Numbered from the stretch's first letter, positions 43,498 through 52,348 are shown. The stretch is 64,000 nucleotides of DNA from Clostridia bacterium (GCA_003246365.1 QKAN01000184.1:1-64000), one strand, 5' to 3'. Notes: generated from the sequence alone by a model not told the origin. Made by a program: numbers and translations.

Positions 43498-45195
43498 TTA
43501 GTTAGGATTCACGTAGGTAAACGATCCGGGTTGATACTGGCTCTGCGGGCCTGCAAAGGTCAGGCTCTGGATCAGGTCTGTGCTGTAAACAGAGCAGAGG
43601 TACAGCTCACCGATGGTGTAGCAATATGCATTATCGATGACGTATTCGGCAAATGCCGCTTCGTTTTCCGGACTAAAGGTCGCAACGTGGCGCGCCGTGC
43701 TCAGCAGTTCGATCATCTGATCGTCCTGAATACCGGTCCAGTTCTGGCCTTCTACCGTGTTGCCGCTGCCGGAGTAATCAAAGTAGTTGTACCAAATGTT
43801 AACCATGTAGTCGTTGGAGTGCATCGCCATCAGGTCAATATCCCACGCAGAGAGATCGGAGCGGTTGCTCTTTTCAGTGCTGCTGTCAAGCGCCATGATT
43901 TCCGTGTTGATGCCGACGTTGTTCAGGCACTGTGCGATGTACTGCGCCATGGTCTTACGAGTGCCGCTGTTATCTGTGCTGTTGCACATAATGCGGATCG
44001 TTTCGCCGTTATAACCCGATGCTGCGATCATTTCTTTTGCCGCTTCGGTGTCAAAGTTGTGCTCAAAGTCGTCGCGTCCGGCCCAGATTGTCGGGTCATA
44101 GTCCGCATAACGGCTTCCACCGAGACCATACAGGGGGTTGCCCATGCCTGCGCCAAGCGCTGCCATGATCATATCGTGATCGATCGCATAGCCGATTGCA
44201 AGACGAAGGTTCTTGTCGCTCAAGGGGCTCAGAGAAGAGCAGTTGAAGAACATAACTTCGATATCGTTGGATGCGATGACATCAACGCCGAAGCCGTCCG
44301 AATACAGACCGCCCTGCATGAAGTCCGAGGCCACAGAGTAGGTAATCTGCGGTGCGAAATCCATTTCGTCGTTTACAAGAGAGATCTGCTTCTGCTGATC
44401 TTCGGAAACGAAGTAGTAAACAATCTTGCTGACGTTACCCATATCGATCGGGTGAATAACGGTGGAATCCGTCTGCCAGAAATTATCGTCTTTTTCCAGC
44501 GTAATGCTGACGCCAGGCGTATAATCGGTGATTTTATAGCGTCCAGTGCCGCATGCATCAGAAGCCAGGTTGGACGGGCTTGCATCAAATGCTGCTTTCG
44601 TCGCGCAGTCGGTGTTTCCTAGATAGTAGAATAATTCGCCGACGTTTTCAATAGGACCGCTCAAAGTGAACTGAACGGTTTGATCGTCAACCGCAACGAT
44701 TCCGGTGTCGATGTCAAGCTTCGGAACGTTGCTGGCATAGCCTTCCGCTTTCCACTGCTGATAGCTGAACACGACGTCGCTCGCGGTAAAGGCGTTGCCC
44801 GACTGATCGTGGATGCCGTCATAGAGGTGCACTGTGTAAACAAGACCGGTGCTGTCAACTTCGTAGTCTTTTGCAAGTACGCCGAAGAGCTGACCGTCAT
44901 TGCCCATGCCAAAGAGGCGCTGGTAAACCATAAAGAAGATGGACTTCTGCGATTTCGCACCGTAGAACGGGTCAAGGTTCGTCGGGTCTGTTCCGGCAAT
45001 GCGGATGGTGTCGGCTACGTAAGCAGCCTGATCTGTCGGTTCCGCTGTGGCCTCGCTGATAACACCGGTGTTAACAGCTGTGTTCGCGTCCTCGCTGTCG
45101 CTCGTTTGTGCCGCTGTGTTCGCGGCGCATCCGGTCATGATGCTCAATGCGAAAATAAGCACCAAGATGATTGGAACAATACGCTTTGCTTTCAT
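43498..45195 (-). CDS. oppA: Extracellular solute-binding lipoprotein, family 5 (Opp/Dpp)
   Basis: A 565-residue lipoprotein. The signal peptide ends in a lipobox IMTGCAAN, followed by a Ser/Thr/Ala-rich linker to about residue 55 and the SBP family 5 body (GTDPTNLDPFYG, VYTVHLYDGIHDQSGNAFTASDVVFSYQ). It captures the cargo outside the cell and hands it to the B/C permease. AGGAGGAG precedes the ATG. It is the first gene of the importer operon, behind the promoter that carries the 45-bp element shared with the aldolase operon. Cluster C proteins bind peptides, nickel or oligosaccharides; the cargo is inferred to be carbohydrate-linked. Confidence 0.9.
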   Translation of the reverse strand: MKAKRIVPIILVLIFALSIMTGCAANTAAQTSDSEDANTAVNTGVISEATAEPTDQAAYVADTIRIAGTDPTNLDPFYGAKSQKSIFFMVYQRLFGMGNDGQLFGVLAKDYEVDSTGLVYTVHLYDGIHDQSGNAFTASDVVFSYQQWKAEGYASNVPKLDIDTGIVAVDDQTVQFTLSGPIENVGELFYYLGNTDCATKAAFDASPSNLASDACGTGRYKITDYTPGVSITLEKDDNFWQTDSTVIHPIDMGNVSKIVYYFVSEDQQKQISLVNDEMDFAPQITYSVASDFMQGGLYSDGFGVDVIASNDIEVMFFNCSSLSPLSDKNLRLAIGYAIDHDMIMAALGAGMGNPLYGLGGSRYADYDPTIWAGRDDFEHNFDTEAAKEMIAASGYNGETIRIMCNSTDNSGTRKTMAQYIAQCLNNVGINTEIMALDSSTEKSNRSDLSAWDIDLMAMHSNDYMVNIWYNYFDYSGSGNTVEGQNWTGIQDDQMIELLSTARHVATFSPENEAAFAEYVIDNAYCYTIGELYLCSVYSTDLIQSLTFAGPQSQYQPGSFTYVNPN

Positions 45196-45266
45196 GAATT
45201 CTCCTCCTTATTTGTTATCTCGCTTATTCAAGCGCAGAATTAATAATACACGGGGAGCAAATTGAG

Positions 45267-45290
45267 TTTTTTACCAAGTTTTTTGCCAAG
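45267..45290. repeat. Tandem 12-bp repeat in the importer-operon leader
   Basis: TTTTTTACCAAG (45267-45278) is followed at once by TTTTTTGCCAAG (45279-45290). With a period near one helix turn it could be a protein site; it lies downstream of the proposed promoter, so it could also act in the mRNA. Confidence 0.5.
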
Positions 45291-45355
45291 TAGATATCAA
45301 GATCCAGAAAAGTGTTTTTGATTACTGTGCGTTATTAAGTGTTGTTTATATGTTA

Positions 45356-45423
45356 TATATACTTCATCGAATATAACTGAGCAATCCGTTTTCATGAACC
45401 GTTTATTCAACATTGGAAATAAT
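45356..45423 (-). promoter_or_regulatory. Promoter of the ABC importer operon with the shared 45-bp element
   Basis: Minus strand: TTGCTC (45384-45379), 17 bases, TATATA (45361-45356). The block 45379-45423 matches 21890-21934 at 41 of 45 positions, and in both places its edge is the -35 box followed by the same 17-base spacing. Spacer sequences differ, so the likeness is confined to the element. Confidence 0.75.
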
Positions 45424-45540
45424 ATGAATTGATTATCTTCGCATTTTAGAAGCAAAAAACTCGCAAACTTACGCAAAAAACGCAATGTTCCAACTTAAAA
45501 ACACGGATGACTTTGGACGCATAATTTTTTGTTGAATTCA

Positions 45541-45984
45541 TCAAGACTGATAACTTTGTATCAAAGACTCAATTGCTTGATAAAGAGAATCGGTCGATTC
45601 CGCGTCCGCATAATTCACTACAATATCGCCGCTTGCCGTAGAAATGACGATATAATTGGTTACATCCAGATCAACAATCAACCGGTATTCGCCGAATGTA
45701 TCGTTCATGCGCGTTCCATACATAATATTGTTGCTCGTTCCGCCGTCGACAAGTGTTCCAAAATCCATTTGATCTGTTGTAGATATATCGTTTATTTCTT
45801 CATATGGAATTTCTACTGAGTAGAGATTGGTATAAGAAAGCGTAAACGATGTATCGGTTGAATTGATTTCAAAGTGGATGCTGTTTGGCTTTAAAAAAAC
45901 GACCGCAACGGCAATAACCGCAACAAACAAAATGCCATTGATCAGTTTTCGCAACCATCCTGTTTCCTCCAAATATCGAAACAT
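45541..45984 (-). CDS. Hypothetical membrane protein with PH-like domain
   Basis: About 147 residues from the ATG at 45984 (CAGGGATAG upstream); the open frame to 46083 has no ribosome site. A single transmembrane segment (about residues 14-33, INGILFVAVIAVAVVFL) is followed by a beta-rich extracytoplasmic or cytoplasmic domain (FTLSYTNLYSVEIPYEEIND, then YRLIVDLDVTNYIVIST) that resembles bacterial pleckstrin-homology-like domains. No clear operon partner. The function is unknown. Confidence 0.65.
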   Translation of the reverse strand: MFRYLEETGWLRKLINGILFVAVIAVAVVFLKPNSIHFEINSTDTSFTLSYTNLYSVEIPYEEINDISTTDQMDFGTLVDGGTSNNIMYGTRMNDTFGEYRLIVDLDVTNYIVISTASGDIVVNYADAESTDSLYQAIESLIQSYQS

Positions 45985-46298
45985 AATTCTATCCCTGCCT
46001 TTCACCCTATTCGAAACAGTGTATATGATTTCTAACAATCCTACAATATAAACATCGCATAGTTTATTTGTTGTAAAAGACAAATTAGCGATCTAAAACT
46101 TGAACATTTTTCGTTTTGATGTTGCAAAAACTGCATTTTAAAGAAAAGTTCTTTGATTTGTATTTCAATTTCCGAATAGATCAGATACTATAAAAAAGCT
46201 TGAATCTGCCTGGATGTCTTCTTCCATTATAGAAACATTCGCGCGGAAAACAGTTCGCAATCGGCATCGCCGACAATATATACCAAAAAGGAGCCTCC
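45985..46298. other. Divergent intergenic region with no recognised site
   Basis: About 310 AT-rich bases between the PH-like gene and the HAD gene. Promoters for both must lie here, but no box pair was convincing, and no repeat or small gene was recognised. Confidence 0.5.
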
Positions 46299-46970
46299 AT
46301 GATTCGCAACTATCACAATAAGACATCGCAGCAGTTTGAAACCGTTTTTTTCGATCTTGACGGTACAATAACCGACTCAGCAGACGGCATTCTAAACGCA
46401 CTGCGTTATATGTTTGATAAACTTGATTTCCATAATTATGAAAACGCAAATCTAAAGCGTTTTATCGGTCCGCCAATTCAAAGCATATTGATGGATGAAT
46501 ATGGATTTACCGAGGATGCAGCAAATAAGGCGTTGCCGTTTTTCAGAGAATATTACAACGAGTACGGTATTTTTGAAAACCGCTTGTATGAGGGCATCAC
46601 GAAATCCATTCAGAAAATTGCAGATTCCGGAAAAGCCGTCTATATCGCCACCTCAAAATCAGAAGAACAGGCGCATCGGGTAATTGAGCACTTTCAATTG
46701 CAAAACTTGTTTCGGGGTGTGTTCGGCGCAAATCAGCAAGCCGGTATTCGCTTGAAACGCGAGGTGTTAGCGTACGCGCTTCAAAATCTGGGGCATGTGC
46801 AAAACGCCGTTATGGTCGGCGACCGGGTATATGATGTAGAAGGCGGGCGTTCCATTCAGGCGGCAACCGTTGGCGTGCTCTATGGTTACGGCGGTTTAAC
46901 GGAACTCGAAACTGCCGGATGTGATTATGTTGTTGACACGCCGGAGGATCTTTCTCAGCTGCTGGGATGA
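46299..46970 (+). CDS. HAD-superfamily phosphatase (phosphoglycolate phosphatase-like)
   Basis: A 223-residue haloacid-dehalogenase-type hydrolase. Motif I FFDLDGTITDS has the Asp nucleophile near residue 19, the helical cap follows (DGILNALRYMFDK), motif II is IATSKS, the Lys of motif III is in LKREV, and motif IV is GDRVYDVEG. The C1-type cap suits small phosphorylated sugars such as phosphoglycolate or 5'-nucleotides. AAAGGAG precedes the ATG. It is monocistronic by position. The substrate is not determined. Confidence 0.85.
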   Translation: MIRNYHNKTSQQFETVFFDLDGTITDSADGILNALRYMFDKLDFHNYENANLKRFIGPPIQSILMDEYGFTEDAANKALPFFREYYNEYGIFENRLYEGITKSIQKIADSGKAVYIATSKSEEQAHRVIEHFQLQNLFRGVFGANQQAGIRLKREVLAYALQNLGHVQNAVMVGDRVYDVEGGRSIQAATVGVLYGYGGLTELETAGCDYVVDTPEDLSQLLG

Positions 46971-47233
46971 TTTGTTGACGAAATAGTTATTTACCTCGTT
47001 ATTGCGATTATTTCGTTATGTGAAAGCTTCAACATCTGTTGTTCTTCGTATATTCAAATATATAAGAATCAATCATATGGTGCGCACTTTAAATATCACA
47101 AAATGTTATATCGTTTTTAATTATTAGAATTCGTACTATATGTTATGCGCTTTTAAAATTGCTTTTTGATCTGGATTGTCACTACAATAGAATTGAATTT
47201 AGATATTAACCATGGGTAAAGGAGAGATGAACG

Positions 47234-48457
47234 ATGAAGCAATTCAGCAACTACAATCTGTATCTCTATACAGAGTATTTTCTGTCTGATACGGCGGAAA
47301 AAGAAGTTGGAAAAATGGTGAAAAAACACGGCGGCTCCAAGGTTCTGCTCGTGTATGACGCAACGGTTAAGCTTCTGAGCCTGGATAAAACGGTGCAGGA
47401 AGCGCTGACTGCCGACGGTGTTCCCTATGTCATGATGCCGGAAGGCGTACTGCCGAACGGACGCCGCTCTCTGATGGAAAAAGGCGTAGCGCTCGCAAAA
47501 AAAGAAGGCGTCGATTTCGTCGTTGCAATGGGCGGCGGCAGCACGATTGACACCGCAAAGCTGATCGCGCAGGGCATTTGCTACGACGGCGATCCCTGGG
47601 ATTTGGTCACGGGCAAAGGCAAAATTTCCACCAACGCCAAGGTTGGTACAATCCCGACCATCGCGGCCTCCGGCAGCGAAAGCAGCCGCGCAAGCGCAGT
47701 TGTGGACGATATTGAAACCGGCCTGAAGAAGGGCAACGGCTTCCCCAATAATCGCCCTGTTTTCTGTCTGCAAAACCCCAAACTGACGATGTCTGTCCCC
47801 GCTTTCCATACGGCATGCGGCGCAGCCGACGCGTTTGGCCACACGTTTAACCGTTTCTTCTATCCTTCCTATTCTTCTCTCGCAGACTGGATCAGCGCGG
47901 GTATTCTGCACAACATCCTGAAGTTCGGCCCCATTGCGGTCAAAGACCCCGGCAACTATGAAGCGCGCCGCGAACTCCTGATGAGCGCTGCATTCGCGCA
48001 TAACGATATCACCGAAGTTGGTCACTCCGGCCCGCACGGCGGTGCGCATGATCTTTGCAATTATCTTTGCAACGAATACGATGCGCCGCACGGCGTGAAT
48101 GTTGCCATGAGCTTTGCTCCTTGGCTTGAGTTTGTTGCAGAAAAAGGCAACGAACAGAACGTCATGGATGCCGCCAATTTTGCGGTAAAAGTACTCGATG
48201 TGCCCGCGGACTATTACGACCCCAAGGGTGTTGCAATGGAAGGCGCGCGCAGAATCCGCGACTGGGTCAAATCGCTCGGCCTGCCGACAACGTTCTCTGA
48301 ATATTTCAAGATGATCGGCAAAGACATCGACCCGGCTTCGATCAGTGAAGACGATCTGCTCAAATATGCCGAGTTCAACAGCAAAGGCGTCACCAGCGGA
48401 TATATTGATATGACCCGCGAAGACCACCTGTACACGCTTGCGAAAATTGTAAAATAA
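47234..48457 (+). CDS. Iron-containing alcohol dehydrogenase
   Basis: A 407-residue group III alcohol dehydrogenase. GGGSTIDTAKLIAQG binds the cofactor; the metal ligands are in DAFGH (Asp, His), GGAHDLCN (His) and APHGVNVA (His). AAAGGAGA precedes the ATG. The protein is of the butanol/aldehyde reductase type and is only a distant relative of 9450-10637. Codon choice (many GGC, CTG, AAG) looks more biased than in the neighbours, which suggests high expression, as expected for a fermentative enzyme. It is followed by its own terminator. Confidence 0.86.
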   Translation: MKQFSNYNLYLYTEYFLSDTAEKEVGKMVKKHGGSKVLLVYDATVKLLSLDKTVQEALTADGVPYVMMPEGVLPNGRRSLMEKGVALAKKEGVDFVVAMGGGSTIDTAKLIAQGICYDGDPWDLVTGKGKISTNAKVGTIPTIAASGSESSRASAVVDDIETGLKKGNGFPNNRPVFCLQNPKLTMSVPAFHTACGAADAFGHTFNRFFYPSYSSLADWISAGILHNILKFGPIAVKDPGNYEARRELLMSAAFAHNDITEVGHSGPHGGAHDLCNYLCNEYDAPHGVNVAMSFAPWLEFVAEKGNEQNVMDAANFAVKVLDVPADYYDPKGVAMEGARRIRDWVKSLGLPTTFSEYFKMIGKDIDPASISEDDLLKYAEFNSKGVTSGYIDMTREDHLYTLAKIVK

Positions 48458-48487
48458 GAGTCTTCATTTAAATAACCCCCTGTTATC

Positions 48488-48518
48488 AAAAGCCGCCGGA
48501 TATTATCCGACGGCTTTT
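48488..48518. terminator. Intrinsic terminator after the iron alcohol dehydrogenase gene
   Basis: AAAAGCCGCCGGATA pairs with TATCCGACGGCTTTT (one mismatch). T residues follow on the plus strand as part of the stem end. Confidence 0.75.
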
Positions 48519-48640
48519 GACCATTCCTGAATTATGAATTTCGTAGAACACGATTCGTTTTTTCCGGCATGCAATCTTTTGGCTTCTTGCCGCCATTTTT
48601 CTCGATACCAAATCTGATTATTTTGAGCCATCGCGCATTC

Positions 48641-48711
48641 TACCACTTATGGTAACGCGATTTTTCCCAGCAAACACGAGCCTAGACGGGTCAAATCTAC
48701 CACTTGTGGTA
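48641..48711. repeat. Two copies of a TACCACTTrTGGTA palindrome
   Basis: TACCACTTATGGTA (48641-48654) and TACCACTTGTGGTA (48698-48711), each preceded by TC or TTC, lie 57 bp apart. The second is a perfect 6+2+6 dyad. They lie between two converging gene ends, not in an obvious promoter. Confidence 0.55.
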
Positions 48712-48755
48712 ATATCTATGTGCGCCAAAGATCTGCAAAAATCCCTAATTGATCG

Positions 48756-49040
48756 TTACAGATCCTTAGAAATGATGTCTTCGTATTGCTCTTTATTCTT
48801 GAGCAGCCATGCGTTGGCATACGAACAAGTAGCCGTCGCCTTTAATCCTTTTTCGCGCAATTGCTTGGCCACAACTTCCATCATCTTTCCCGCAGCGCCC
48901 TGTCCGCGCAGAACCGGACTGACGAATGTATGGTCGATATCGACTTCTCCGTTCGCCATATAAACATAAGTCGTTTCCGCAAGCACTTCCTGATTTTCAT
49001 CCAAGCTGAAAATTCGACCGTCTGTGATCTGAAATTCCAT
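48756..49040 (-). CDS. Small GNAT-related N-acetyltransferase (YjdJ/CG-acetyltransferase type)
   Basis: A 94-residue protein. ATG 49040 is preferred because AGGAG lies seven bases upstream; an earlier ATG at 49061 has none. The core VDIDHTFVSPVLRGQGAAGKMM contains the acetyl-CoA pyrophosphate loop RGQGAAGK, and the length matches the short GCN5-related family that lacks the N-terminal strands. Its substrate is unknown. It is monocistronic, convergent with the iron alcohol dehydrogenase gene. Confidence 0.82.
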   Translation of the reverse strand: MEFQITDGRIFSLDENQEVLAETTYVYMANGEVDIDHTFVSPVLRGQGAAGKMMEVVAKQLREKGLKATATCSYANAWLLKNKEQYEDIISKDL

Positions 49041-49571
49041 GTTGATCTCCTGTTGATTCATTTTTCTATGCCGTAAATATACGGTGTTAATATTACTATT
49101 ACAGATTTACTGCGGATATGTCAATATTCGACGCGGTTCTTTCCCTGTCGTTTTGCCTGCAAAATGACCATGTATTGTGATATGAATATACGAAAATCGC
49201 TTGTTTTGCGCAACATTATCACGCATAAATGATATTTATCGGCAGTTTTCTGTCTTTTCGGCTAAATAACCTTGCTTCTCGCCATTTTTTGCCGTCTTGC
49301 TGAAAATTGCATTCGCTTGCTCAATCAATCGTGTTTCATCTTGAATAAATATTAATCAGGTGTATATTTCTGAAATTTATTTGTTATAATGAAAATATCA
49401 ATTAACGTTTGTTTGCCGATTGCAATCTCGATTTTGACAGTGCCAGGCAGCAAATTTCCAATTCTCTTTCAGAAAATATAGCATGAAAACTTCGGAAGTC
49501 ATCGATTTAGGGAATTACCATCCCTCTGTTTTTCATAATCGCAAACCAATAATTGTTTAAAGGAGGTCATT
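49041..49571. other. Long intergenic region upstream of the HUMPS-family gene
   Basis: About 530 AT-rich bases. An extended -10 box (49382-49390) is the best promoter candidate for the gene at 49572. A weak AGGGA/TCCCT hairpin followed by CTGTTTTT lies near 49510-49537 in the leader and might act as an attenuator. No gene or strong repeat was recognised. Confidence 0.5.
49382..49390 (+). promoter_or_regulatory. Extended -10 promoter box
   Basis: TGTTATAAT: TG one base upstream of a perfect TATAAT. No good -35 box was found at 16-18 bases, as is usual for extended -10 promoters. Confidence 0.5.
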
Positions 49572-50198
49572 ATGAAATTTCAGTTAGCAATGGACATGAC
49601 AAACGAAGGCCAGTTTTGGAACGTATTGAATCAGACACAAGATCTGATCGATATTCTGGAAATTGGTAACATCGGCATGTATCTGGGCGCACAGTTGATT
49701 TCCAAGGTTCGCGAAAAATATCCCCGGCTGACGATTCTATGGGATCAAAACGTCAGAGATTTATACAACAATATTCCGGCGATCAATTTGGGGGCTGATT
49801 ACGTTACCGTTGACGCCAGCGCAAGCGACGAAGATTTTATCCTGCATCTGGAATACGCGCATAAGCTGAACTGTAAAGTTGTTGCCAACCTGAATGCCGA
49901 TACCGCCGGATCCGCGCAAATGCTCCGGCTGGAAGAGCTCGGTGTCGATCAAATATCATTTCACCCGAACGTGCACGCCAATCTATATCCGGCAGGAGAC
50001 ACGCTGCAACTGCAAATTGCCAAGCTACTTTTGACGCAAACAGAGCTCTCAACGCACGGTGGATTCACGCCCGCCAACATATTCCCGGTTCTCGAGTTGA
50101 AACCGGATATCGTATGCGTAGGCGCCGCAATCTGGAATGATCCCAATCCCAGGAGAATCACGCAAAACTTTGTCGAGCTTCTTCAAAAATACAAATAA
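49572..50198 (+). CDS. Divergent HUMPS/OMP-decarboxylase-family protein (hexulose-6-phosphate synthase-like)
   Basis: A 208-residue TIM-barrel protein of the orotidine-5'-phosphate decarboxylase superfamily, in the branch of 3-hexulose-6-phosphate synthase and 3-keto-L-gulonate-6-phosphate decarboxylase. The opening MKFQLAMDM, the EIGN segment (residues 30-33) and the late phosphate loop CVGAAIWND fit. The hallmark DxKxxD of the second strand, however, reads DQNVRD (58-63): the Lys is Asn. Family members use that Lys in catalysis, so the chemistry may differ. AAAGGAGG precedes the ATG. It is monocistronic, with a long leader and its own terminator. No isomerase partner (PHI) is adjacent. Confidence 0.75.
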   Translation: MKFQLAMDMTNEGQFWNVLNQTQDLIDILEIGNIGMYLGAQLISKVREKYPRLTILWDQNVRDLYNNIPAINLGADYVTVDASASDEDFILHLEYAHKLNCKVVANLNADTAGSAQMLRLEELGVDQISFHPNVHANLYPAGDTLQLQIAKLLLTQTELSTHGGFTPANIFPVLELKPDIVCVGAAIWNDPNPRRITQNFVELLQKYK

Positions 50199-50202
50199 GC
50201 GA

Positions 50203-50238
50203 TAGATGCGCTAACCGGTAATACCGGGATTGCATCTA
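50203..50238 (+). terminator. Hairpin just after the HUMPS-family gene
   Basis: TAGATGC (50203-50209) pairs with GCATCTA (50232-50238), with an inner perfect CCGGTA-A-TACCGG stem. Only a weak T tract follows, so it may assist the stronger terminator behind it. Confidence 0.5.
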
Positions 50239-50274
50239 CCAAAATTGTTTGAATGTCCTATTAGAGAAACAGAA

Positions 50275-50319
50275 AACGCGCTGCGAGAGAGCTGAAATAC
50301 GTTCTTCTCGCAGCGCGTT
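50275..50319. terminator. Bidirectional intrinsic terminator at the end of the polysaccharide locus
   Basis: A perfect 14-bp stem AACGCGCTGCGAGA / TCTCGCAGCGCGTT with T-rich sequence on both sides. It ends the minus-strand polysaccharide operon and the plus-strand HUMPS-family transcript. Confidence 0.87.
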
Positions 50320-50383
50320 ATTTAATTTGCTCGGTATCATCGATTCCTTGCTTTTCAGCAATAAGTCGCAGCGCTTTTTGTCA

Positions 50384-51319
50384 TCAATCGAAATTGATTC
50401 GCTCTTCCTCAACAACCAGCGGCCGATTCATAATTCTGATGTTCATGCTCATGATATACTCCCCTACCAATCCGATAAAGAACAATTGGAAGGAACCGAG
50501 CACAAGAACCGCCAGTAAAACCGGCGCGCTGCCGGCGCTGAACGTGTTCCACCAAAGCAGCTTTAGCACCAGATAAACCAACGCGATTAAAATGCTGCAG
50601 GCTGCAAGAATAAACCCGCCAATCAGCGCAACCCGTAAGCCGATCTTCGTGTACGAGGTAAAGCTGAGCATCGCCGCGTCATAGAGCGTATAGAAATTGT
50701 TGTGTGTTTTTCCCGCGCGGCGTTTCTGCTGTTCATAGGGAATTTCTTTGCGCTCAGGTCCGAGTTCCGCAACAATTCCCCGCAAAAACGGGGTTGGATC
50801 ATGTAGCTCTCTTAATGTGTTAATAAAGCTTTTATCATAGAGCCCAAATCCGGTAAAATGTTCAATCTGCTCGACATCCGAAAATTTCTTGATCATCTTA
50901 TAGTAAAGCGTACGCAAGGAGCGAAGCAGTTTGTTTTCCTTGCTTGTCGCCTTAATTCCACAAACGATTTTGTAGCCCTTTTCCCATTCGCGCACAAACT
51001 GCGGCAACATCTCGACCGGATCCTGAAAATCGGCGCACATGCTAATCGTACAGTCACCGTCTGTCTGACAGATTCCATAGTAAGGCGAGTTGAACTGACC
51101 GAAATTTTTCGAATTCAGGATTGCCTTCACCTTTGGATTACGCTTGCAGATATCGCGTAATCGATCTCTCGTGCCGTCTTTTGAACAGTTGTCAATAAAC
51201 ACTAACTCATAGTCATACTCTGATAGCTCCGCAGCCATAATATTCGCAACAGCCTTGCTCATCGGCACTACGTTTTCCACTTCGTTATAGCAAGGGATTA
51301 AAATACTGATTTTTTTCAT
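50384..51319 (-). CDS. Family 2 glycosyltransferase with C-terminal membrane helices (GtrB/DPM-like)
   Basis: A 311-residue polyprenyl-phosphate glycosyltransferase. The GT-A core begins KISILIPCYNEVENV; the DxD-like site is in ADFQDPVEM; two transmembrane segments near residues 230-290 (VALIGGFILAACSILIALVY and LLAVLVLGSFQLFFIGLVGE) anchor it. GtrB-like enzymes move a sugar from a nucleotide donor to undecaprenyl phosphate on the inner face, for flipping by GtrA. A GtrA gene is at 59019-59468 and a Gtr-like polytopic protein at 62740. It is the last gene of the locus. Confidence 0.87.
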   Translation of the reverse strand: MKKISILIPCYNEVENVVPMSKAVANIMAAELSEYDYELVFIDNCSKDGTRDRLRDICKRNPKVKAILNSKNFGQFNSPYYGICQTDGDCTISMCADFQDPVEMLPQFVREWEKGYKIVCGIKATSKENKLLRSLRTLYYKMIKKFSDVEQIEHFTGFGLYDKSFINTLRELHDPTPFLRGIVAELGPERKEIPYEQQKRRAGKTHNNFYTLYDAAMLSFTSYTKIGLRVALIGGFILAACSILIALVYLVLKLLWWNTFSAGSAPVLLAVLVLGSFQLFFIGLVGEYIMSMNIRIMNRPLVVEEERINFD

Positions 51320-51399
51320 AGTTGCTTTCTTTCCCTGATTTTTTCTTTCTTAATAGTAGATTTCAGTCGTTTCTGCTGTTTATATGTGCATTGCAATAA

Positions 51400-52344
51400 C
51401 TATTTGAGTATTCGTTCTCTTTTTGTTTTTATATACGCTATCGTTTTTTTAATTCCTTCCTCAAACGATACTTCCGGCAAAAACCCGGTGTCCGCCGTTA
51501 AGGAAGAGATGTCCGCGTAAAGATGCATCACCTGATTTTTTGAGTATGGAATTTCGCAAAATCCGATCGGCAGCGCGGGATCAATCGCATCGCGTATAGC
51601 GGTGATGTACTCTTTCAGCGGCCGCGCGATTCCGCCGCCAAGCGGATATACAACGCCGTGTTTTTCGGAATTCCCCAGCAGGTAAAACGCCTTTGCCGCA
51701 TCCTCGCTGAACAGATAGTCCCATTGCTGTTCGCCGGCTGTACAAGCCGGTTTTTGCCTGTCCAGCAAGGCGTTGATCACGCTGGATACAAGGGTTCCTG
51801 CCCCGTCGCCCGGGCCATAGACGCTTAAAACGCGAACCCACAACTGCCGCAGGCCGAGTTTTTCGCACTCGACTCGCGTCATTTCGCCAGCGCAAAGCTT
51901 CGCCATGCCGTATCCGTTTTCCGGAAAACACGGTGTGTCCGGGCGCAGCGTTCCTTCAACTCTTCCATACTCCGCCTGACTGCCCGCGCCAATGAACAGG
52001 CGGCATCCTAGTTTTGCCGCCGCGCGCACCGCATCCAGCGAGTATTGAATGTTTCGCACCTGCGCATCCATATCGTTCCGTGCCGACGCGCCAAATGTAT
52101 TGGCCCAGCCAAAGTGATAAAACACATCGTAATCATGCGCGCATTTCTCCGGAAGACTCGCCAGCTCGCTTAGATCGCACTCGATCACATCTACAAGCGG
52201 ATGCGGCGGTATTTCTTTGATGCGCGCAGACCCCGGTCTGCAAACGGCAGTCACACGAACGCCATGACGAACCAGCTCGCTGATGAAAGCGAGCCCGATT
52301 GCGCCCGTAGGCCCTGTGAGAATGACGTTTGCGATCTGTTCCAT
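51400..52344 (-). CDS. NAD-dependent epimerase/dehydratase-family sugar-nucleotide reductase
   Basis: A 314-residue extended SDR. TGPTGAIGLAF binds NAD(P) at the N-terminus and YGMAK gives the YxxxK active site. Four bases separate it from the ThDP-enzyme gene upstream, so the two are tightly coupled. In pathways for yersiniose-like branched sugars, an SDR reduces the side-chain ketone or the ring ketone after the ThDP enzyme has added a two-carbon unit; this gene or the one at 55284 could do that. It could also be a CDP-abequose-synthase-like 4-ketoreductase. The assignment is inference. Confidence 0.78.
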   Translation of the reverse strand: MEQIANVILTGPTGAIGLAFISELVRHGVRVTAVCRPGSARIKEIPPHPLVDVIECDLSELASLPEKCAHDYDVFYHFGWANTFGASARNDMDAQVRNIQYSLDAVRAAAKLGCRLFIGAGSQAEYGRVEGTLRPDTPCFPENGYGMAKLCAGEMTRVECEKLGLRQLWVRVLSVYGPGDGAGTLVSSVINALLDRQKPACTAGEQQWDYLFSEDAAKAFYLLGNSEKHGVVYPLGGGIARPLKEYITAIRDAIDPALPIGFCEIPYSKNQVMHLYADISSLTADTGFLPEVSFEEGIKKTIAYIKTKRERILK

Positions 52345-52348
52345 CCGA

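Larger units (their letters stand above)
45196..45540. other. Upstream region of the ABC importer operon
   Basis: It holds, from left to right, the leader of about 150 bases, a tandem 12-bp repeat (45267-45290) within that leader, and the promoter with the shared 45-bp element (45356-45423). No gene was recognised. Confidence 0.6.

Noticed and set aside
46165-46449. Possible 94-codon minus-strand gene
   Set aside because: It overlaps the start of the HAD phosphatase on the opposite strand and lacks a ribosome site.
47153-48427. A 424-codon minus-strand open frame
   Set aside because: It is longer than the gene it opposes, but that gene is a clear iron alcohol dehydrogenase with metal ligands and a ribosome site; the antisense frame has none.
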